NCBI GenBank assembly: GCA_022661535.1
Contig: JAKULF010000025.1
Location: 1-44,804, forward strand
Direction: 5' to 3'
Origin: Eutypa lata
Lineage: Eukaryota; Ascomycota; Sordariomycetes; Xylariales; Diatrypaceae
DNA length: 44,804 nt
Shown here: positions 39,057-44,804 of the stretch, one piece after another
How positions within the stretch are numbered: position 1 is the first letter of the stretch
Layout of the letters: each line of letters begins with the position of its first letter
Program-made: the position numbers and the translations under genes
Notes under the pieces: generated by a model
Told to the model about the DNA's origin: nothing
Databases searched by the model: none
Seen by the model: only the letters and a program-made list of their open reading frames with translations

Positions 39057-39724
39057 GATAATATAACGAACACTTGAGCTTGAATAAAAGCAATCCCAAA
39101 TTCTAAACCCGAAAAGGCTACAATAAAACTTAAAGGTATCAAACCCAAGAAAAAGAAAATGATCCCTGAACTCATTATATTGAAAGTAAAACCTGATAAA
39201 ATACTTAGGAGCATATGACCCGACATGATATTTGCCCCTAGTCTCAAACCAAGAGATATATTCCGCGCTAAATAACTGATGAATTCTATTAAAACTAATA
39301 AAGGTAACAAAGGCAAAGGGCAACCAGCAGGAACCAAAAAGAGAAAAAACTTAAGTCCATGTTTAGTAAAACCAAGAATTGTACTTCCTAAAACAATAGT
39401 GAAACTTAAGGCAAATGTTAATGCAAAATGTCCAGTGCTAGCAAAACTATAAGGAACTAAACCAATCAAATTATTGATTAGTATAAATACAAATAAAGCA
39501 TATATAAACGGGAAGTAAACTTGACCGTTCTTTGAATTTATTTGGTTAGTAACTATTCCATGTATAGTAGCGAACAAGCTCTCTTGACTTATTGATCAAT
39601 TATTACCTACTAATTTATTGTAATTTGTACTTAAAAGATTAAGAGCTAATATAAAAAATATCCCTATCATTAAGTATAACCCTATATTAGTAATTGATAA
39701 ATGTATATTTCCTAATATCATGAC
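39020..39724 (-). CDS. atp6: ATP synthase subunit a (Atp6), exon 2
   Basis: Encodes most of the Fo proton-channel subunit: LSITNIGLYLMIGIFF, WSISQESLFATIHG, RNISLGLRLGANIMSG with the essential Arg, FSGLEFGIAFIQAQVF and the typical ending KDGLDLH. It is 234 residues, joining in phase to exon 1 (35 codons) for a protein of about 269 residues, within the usual range. The first codon is taken as GTC 39724, after an intron-terminal G; the true site could be a few bases away. The last 37 bases overlap the next endonuclease ORF. Confidence 0.93.
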
Positions 39725-41160
39725 CGTAAAATTTATCACCTAAATATATTACAAACTAATAATCAACAATAAATATAAATTATAACTCGCTGTTTGTGAG
39801 TAACCAACCTTAACACATAAGGTTTAGGATAAACCAGAATTCTTACTTAGACCTTCAAATCTTTTATCTTTTTGATACCGTTTCATTCATACTTGCTTTT
39901 ATTTCACGAATTTGATTAAACCCTTCATTAGTAAGATGATCTTTGGATTTAACAATTTCACATACTTTACATCATTTCTTAAAATCTAAGGATTTAACAC
40001 CTAAAACTTCAAATTTACTAAAAAAGGGTAGGATTTTATCCCATATATCCAAAAATCTTGAACAAGTGTAATAAACTGCATTTTTCGATTTAGATAATCT
40101 TCCAGATCCTAAATAATTAACTAAACTATCCATTAAGTATTCATCCCGAGAATGTTGACTTATAGAAAAAATTACTTCAACTATCTTTCTATTATTATTG
40201 GTAGATCCTCGTTGTTTAATATAGAAACAACCTTCACCGGCTGTAAATCCAGCTAATCATTGAGGGTCTCTAACGACTTGATCTACTACCAAAGGTCTAG
40301 GGAATTTATCTGTATATGGAAATGCTTCCTTTAAATCCTTAGATAAACCTTTATTCATTGAGGCTTTAATATTTACAATCTCTTGTAACCCTTCTGGAGT
40401 AAGATGTCCTTTTCGATTCATAATAGCAACTGCTAGTTTAAATAATTCAAAATCAGCTTTCTTTTGAGTCAAAAGCGGAAATTTATCAAAATGAGGAATA
40501 ATTACATTAGTTATTTGTTCTATAGAAAATAACCGTAATTGAATCATATCCTCACCTTTTGGATCAATACTTCCTATTCCACCTAAAGAGAATTGAATAC
40601 TTTTTAATAACTCTAGATCTTTTTTATGTAAAGTTATAACAAATGAAGCTTGAACTTTTCAACCTTGACGATGGGCAGATGACTTTCTAACTGAAACCAT
40701 AAAAGATCCTTCTCCATCAGTGAACCCTGTAATAAAGAAAGGATTAATTAAATTTAATTTGCAACTAGTTATAGATTGGTCAATAGCTGAAACAGTAGAT
40801 TCGGTACGAGTTATATTATTAGTTATATTATTAGTTGAATATTGTCTTGTATATAATTGGTTAGAAGGGATTTTAACTTGATAATTTCTTTCGAAACCCA
40901 TTAGAGTATATCTTAAACATGATAAAGTATTACTACCATGTCAACTACCGTATACTTCGTTGCTCTTTTACAGCAATATTCTCACATATTACTGACTTAG
41001 ATCCGCGATAACCCACGTTCTTTACAGAAGCCTTCTGACTTGTTACCATACATGAGTGATTAGTTCATCCACTTATACCCTTTCGAGTATAGCTTGGTAC
41101 CAGAAGTTCTAGGGTGTCCCCGGAATTTGGTAGTTTAACCCACATTGTGTTTTGTTTCCC
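39725..41160 (-). mobile_element. Group I intron in atp6 with LAGLIDADG ORF
   Basis: Separates Atp6 SLDAPTVLS from MILGNIHLSIT. The 5' part is a group I core almost the same as in the rns 1210 and 1224 introns (TTCCGGGGACACCC, GAACTAATCACTCATG, TATCGCGGATCTAAGTC, ACTCTAATGGGTTTCGA). The ORF follows the core. The intron lies after a T and ends with G, as expected for group I. Confidence 0.88.
39864..40901 (-). CDS. LAGLIDADG homing endonuclease of the atp6 intron, intact
   Basis: 345 codons, open with TGA as Trp, from ATG 40901 (MGFERNYQVKIPSNQLY). Motif 1 is FITGFTDGEGSFMV with LHKKDLELLKSIQFSLGGIG and LLTQKKADFELFKLA; motif 2 is WLAGFTAGEGCFYI with HSRDEYLMDSLVNYLGSG and LDFKKWCKVCEIV. Both active-site acidic residues are present. 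This is the only intron-encoded endonuclease in the window without a frame break. Expected role: cleave intron-less atp6 to spread the intron, possibly with maturase function. Confidence 0.92.
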
Positions 41161-41265
41161 AGACAATACTGTAGGTGCATCCAAACTTAATAAATCTCTA
41201 ATTTCAAATTGATTTAAAGGACTAATTATTTCTCTGTTTAAATTAAAGTTTGTTAAATTTTCCAT
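41161..41265 (-). CDS. atp6: Atp6 exon 1
   Basis: 35 codons from ATG 41265: MENLTNFNLNREIISP and LNQFEIRDLLSLDAPTVLS. The NQFEIRDLLSLDAP stretch is typical of fungal Atp6 N termini. The end is placed at TCT, just before intron sequence resembling the related rns introns. It lies 160 nt after the atp8 stop. Confidence 0.9.
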
Positions 41266-41424
41266 TGTAAAATTATCATTGTATTCAATAATTAATCAAA
41301 AAGTATTAATATTCTAGTAATTATAATTATAATAACTAAATTTATACTTTTTATAATTGAAAATATAAATCTTGATAAATTAAGTATATATTTAATATAA
41401 TATTCTATTACTTACACAAGAACA

Positions 41425-41577
41425 TTAATTAAATAATTTTGATATAAAAGTACGAGCTAAAAATAAACGAATAAATCTAGGTAATATATATTTAGATAAC
41501 ATGTAAATTGTTATTATAATTATTACAAAAGCAAAAGTTACTTCATTTACAAAATAAAAGGGTGTTAATTGAGGCAT
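41425..41577 (-). CDS. atp8: ATP synthase subunit 8
   Basis: 50 residues starting MPQLTPFYFVNEVTFAF, the hallmark of Atp8, with one membrane helix and a basic C terminus (LPRFIRLFLARTFISK). Located directly upstream of atp6, the common ascomycete order, and probably co-transcribed with it. It was too short for most ORF cut-offs but is intact. Confidence 0.95.
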   Translation of the reverse strand: MPQLTPFYFVNEVTFAFVIIIITIYMLSKYILPRFIRLFLARTFISKLFN

Positions 41578-42204
41578 ATTTATTAATAAAGATATTAGTT
41601 AATACTATGAAAATAAGTATTAGCGTTTATAATAAAACGAAAAGATTTCTAAAAAAAAATAATTATGTCACCATATAAAGTAATAATAAATCTCAAATAA
41701 CCGCTTTAATAATAAATTCACCGCCTGCGGCCACGACTCAAAAATATATAACCTAAATTTATAAATCCCCTGATTAAAATGCAATCTAGTAAATAAACCA
41801 AAAACTAGTTAAGAAAATAGCTGAAAAATAGTGATAAATAATAAGTATTAAAATATGCATTATAATTTGATGTAACACTAATATAATAGAAAGTAGAAAT
41901 CTATAACTCAACTAGTAAATTCATTAAATAAATGACAAATTTAAGTCTTACTTATCACCTAAGTTTAACCCTAGCAGATTTAGTAACCATAATAGCAAAA
42001 GTATATTCTGCATCAAAAACCAGTTACCTATCCAAGATTTAATTTAAACTCTTTTTTAATAACTAACACGGCCTTGCCTTGATATAAAAGAACTGTAATT
42101 ATATATAATTTTTATATATTAACTGGTTTTCCTATATTAACCTTTATTTTAAACCATAATGTGAAAATAAGAGATTTATTCAAAAACCGCCACCGCAGGT
42201 GTTG
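41578..42204. other. Spacer between the second nad4 and atp8
   Basis: AT-rich with two small GC clusters (CCGCCTGCGG near 41722 and CGCCACCGCAGG near 42189). No gene seen. Confidence 0.6.
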
Positions 42205-43210
42205 AATTAGAAAAAATATACTAAGCTAGATACTGAATAATGTAATCCATCTTTTATAAAAGATGGATATACACCAAATACTGCTGTGAATGAAACTAAT
42301 ATAAATAGTAAAAAGAATTCTCTTTAAGATCACTTATATTTTCTTCAAATAATTTAGTAAATGATCCCCAATAGCTATTCTATTAAACATATAAATTGTA
42401 TATGCTGCAGAGAAAACAATTGAAGAACTAGCAAATATATCTAAAATAGGTAGTATCACCTTCGGAGAAAACTCCGTATAACGACATAAATTCCCCTACA
42501 AAATTTAAAGTTAAAGGAGCTCCTCCAAAATAATCTAGAAAATAAAGTCATAATTTGAGTTATACCTTTATAATAATGTATTAATATAGTTCCATATCTA
42601 TCGTATAAAACACCACCTGCACATATAAATAAACCACTAGAGACAAATCCACGAGCTAAACCTAGAAGAATTCCTCCTTCTATTCCTTGAATTGTATAGC
42701 TAAATACTCCAATTAAATAAACAGCAGCGTGAGATACTGAACTATAAGCTATTAATTCTTTAACCTATGTAGTTCTTAATGTACTAAAACTAACATATAT
42801 TATTGTAATTACACCTATTACAAATACTATCAATGTATAATTGTCTAAAGAGATCCTTTTTAGATGGTAATATGGATAAAATTAATCTAAATATACCATA
42901 TAAACTTAATTTTAAAACAATACTACTAATACTATACTTCCACCTAAAGGAGATTATACTTGAGCTTTTAATAATCAATTATTAAAAAAATAGTTGGAGT
43001 TTTAACTGCAAATGCTATAAATATACCACAAAATAAGAATATTTGTGTAATATAATAAAAATTAGTTTTAAATAAAGCATCAAAATCAGTAGTTTCCATT
43101 CTAGAAGATATTGCTAGAATTGATAATAATAAAAATAAATAAAAACTAACTCTTACTTTATTACTAGATTCAAATAAACCTATTAATAAAAATAAAGGAG
43201 GTAATTAATC
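42205..43210 (-). pseudogene. Decayed second copy of nad4 (3' two-thirds)
   Basis: Pieces of Nad4 in all three frames: TDFDALFKTNFYYITQIFLF, NNWLLKAQ, ELIAYSSVSHAAVYLIGVFS, GLARGFVSSGLFICAG, GVLYDRYG and, near 42240, FGVYPSFIKDGLHYSVSS. Many indels and stops. It matches the nad4 segment at 43851-44804 over its full length and so probably arose by duplication of that part. tRNA-Lys copy 2 lies between the two copies. Confidence 0.9.
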
Positions 43211-43339
43211 CTCACTAATACTAAGATAACCACCAAGGAAATAGAATATAATAAAAAACATTATGTAAAATAATTTACCTCTTAGATTAGCTACCTGTCC
43301 CCATGCGAAGCTGGGGAAAATATTACTTATTTTAATATA

Positions 43340-43413
43340 GTATCACAAGAGAATTGAACTCTGACTTTAAATTAAAAGTTTAAATTTAAATGTAGACCGT
43401 CTACGTTGTAATA
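43340..43413 (-). tRNA. trnK: tRNA-Lys (UUU), copy 2
   Basis: Acceptor TATTACA/TGTGATA, D arm GTAG-ACGGT-CTAC, anticodon arm TTAAA-CTTTTAA-TTTAA giving TTT, T arm CAGAG-TTCAATT-CTCTT. It differs widely from the Lys tRNA at 16372. Confidence 0.88.
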
Positions 43414-43850
43414 TTTTTTATTAAATACAATAGTAATGAACTATATTCAATAAATTTGTATAATACACACTTTTTGTCTATATCACTAATAATTTTTTAT
43501 TACCTCCTGCTCAACACTCCCAGCATGTAAAGGTAACATATTATCAAATAAAACCTCAAGTTTTTTCCTCTAGATATACTTTCAACCAAATAAAATTATA
43601 ATCTTAAGAGCTTGCGCCTTAATATTTAGAATTTATTTTTAATTCAGAAAGCTCTCACTCCAATATTAAGAGTACTAAATTAACATATATATAAAATCGT
43701 ATTTATCTTTAAATTTAAATAGTTAGCATCCAAGTTTGGTGTAATTCACCACCTTCGGCTTATTTTTTTTAATGAAATATTTATAGTTCTAAAAAAAAAA
43801 TAATAAAAAAATTTAGGAAGATAATGATAATACATTAACCTTATGTCACT
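43414..43850. other. Spacer downstream of nad4
   Basis: No gene or tRNA recognised. A short inverted pair GGTGG / CCACC and a GC-richer segment lie near 43750-43765. Confidence 0.55.
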
Positions 43851-44804
43851 TTAGTTAAAGCTATAAATTAAAGTTGATACACCATAATGTATACCATCTA
43901 ATATAAAGCTAAGGTAAATTCCAAGAATAATGGTGAAGAAAACTAAAATAAATATCATAAAGAATTCTCTTTTACTTAAGTCCACAAAGCTTTCTTCAAA
44001 GAATCTACTAAATGTTCCTCCGAAAACTACTCTATTAAATAAGTAAATACTGTATGCCGCTGAGAAAATAATAGAAGAAGCAGCAAAAGCACCTAAAACA
44101 GGCATTCTTTCAAATGTACCGTAAAGAGATAAGAATTCCCTATGAAATTTAATGTAAGAGGAGTACCACAATTACCTAAGCAAAGGATAAAGAACAAGAT
44201 AGAAAATAAAGGCATCATTTGAGCCATACCTTTATAATAAGCAATTGAACGGGTACCTGATCTATCATACAAGACTCCTCCAGCACATATAAATAGTCCA
44301 CTAGAAACAAATCCGTGTGCTAATCCTAAGACAATTGCACCTTCAATTCCTACTATTGTATTACTGAAAACACCCATTAAATAAATAGCCGCGTGACCTA
44401 CAGAAGAATAAGCTATCATTTCTTTAATATCTAAAGTCCTAAGTGTACTTAAACTAGAATATATTACTGTAATAACTCCAATAACGTACACTATATAGGT
44501 TAAATCTAAAGAAGCTTGAGGAATAATAGGTAATATTAATCTTATAATTCCATATAAACCAAGTTTTAATACAATCGCAGCAAGGACTATACTTCCGCTA
44601 AGAGGTGCTTCTGTGTGAGCTTTTAGCAATCAACTGTTTAATCCATATACTGGAGTTTTTACTGCAATTGAAAAAAAAATACCACAAAATAAAAATATTT
44701 GTGTAGTATAATCAAAATTAGACTTAAATAACACATCAAAATCAGTAGTTCCCATTATAGAAGATATAGTTAAAATTGATAACAATAAAAAAAGAGACCC
44801 GAAC
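43851..44804 (-). CDS. nad4: NADH dehydrogenase subunit 4, 3' part, with one apparent frameshift
   Basis: Membrane subunit of complex I, 5' end outside the window. Clear stretches: VKTPVYGLNSWLLKAHTE, APLSGSIVLAAIVLKLGLYG, DIKEMIAYSSVGHAAIY and LAHGFVSSGLFICAGGVLYD. The frame ends wrongly after NCGTPLTLNFIG; the rest, EFLSLYGTFERMPVLG to TAA 43851, is in the next frame. The break is at three C on the plus strand (44138-44140), where a fourth would restore IGEFLSLYG. Sequence error, correction at the RNA level, or loss of function are the options. Confidence 0.92.

Noticed and set aside
38862..39323. Long alternative frame across atp6
   Set aside because: Only its last part, from ATG 39056, belongs to the endonuclease; the upstream part is atp6 read out of frame.
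1..44804. CRISPR array or bacterial operon
   Set aside because: No regularly spaced repeats; the genetic code, tRNAs, respiratory genes and introns are fungal mitochondrial.
7810..44804. Nuclear mitochondrial insert as the source of the whole window
   Set aside because: Considered because of frameshifts in nad4 and nad6, but many rRNA, tRNA and intron structures are intact over 45 kb; kept only as an alternative to sequencing error.

Overview
The window is a piece of a large, intron-rich fungal mitochondrial genome, most likely from a filamentous ascomycete (Pezizomycotina). The real genes read in the fungal mitochondrial code, with TGA as Trp: in-frame TGA falls at conserved Trp positions in cox3, atp6, nad4 and the homing endonucleases, and a tRNA-Trp with anticodon UCA is present. 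atp8 lies directly before atp6, and the Cox3, Atp6, Nad6 and Nad4 sequences look pezizomycotine. Every supported gene is on the minus strand, so transcription runs from high to low coordinates.

Reading along the minus strand: the 3' two-thirds of nad4 (44.8-43.85 kb) is followed by tRNA-Lys, a decayed second nad4, atp8, atp6 (interrupted by a group I intron), a LAGLIDADG gene overlapping the atp6 3' end, a second diverged atp6 body, tRNA-Arg, and the small-subunit rRNA gene rns. The rns exons are spread over 35.6-25.3 kb among six introns: one group II intron with a LAGLIDADG ORF at E. coli position 788, two group I units near 911, one near 1210, one near 1224, and an ORF-less one near 1506. 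Next come GIY-YIG and LAGLIDADG genes mixed with tRNAs and tRNA fragments (25-16 kb). An unknown four-gene cassette follows (copy B, 15.5-12.6 kb), then more homing endonucleases, tRNAs Asp, Ser and Trp, nad6, and cassette copy A (6.1-3.7 kb). The last part holds a GIY-YIG gene, tRNA-Val and cox3 exon 1, which runs into a group II intron whose reverse transcriptase fills the low-coordinate end.

Two processes shape the region. First, homing endonucleases and introns have multiplied and carried sequence with them: related introns sit in atp6 and rns, endonuclease genes abut the 3' ends of atp6 and nad6, atp6 and nad4 are partly duplicated, and 5' halves of tRNA-Asn alternate with endonuclease units. 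Second, many ORFs, including the otherwise good nad4 and nad6, carry single-base frameshifts, often in homopolymers. Base-calling error, nuclear copies, or RNA-level correction must be separated before any of them is called a true pseudogene.

The least familiar content is the duplicated four-gene ORFan cassette and a series of tRNA-like elements that keep acceptor and T arms but have an abnormal anticodon arm, placed just before genes. Intron and exon boundaries in rns and atp6 are judged by eye against well-known conserved rRNA and protein motifs and may be off by a few bases unless stated.
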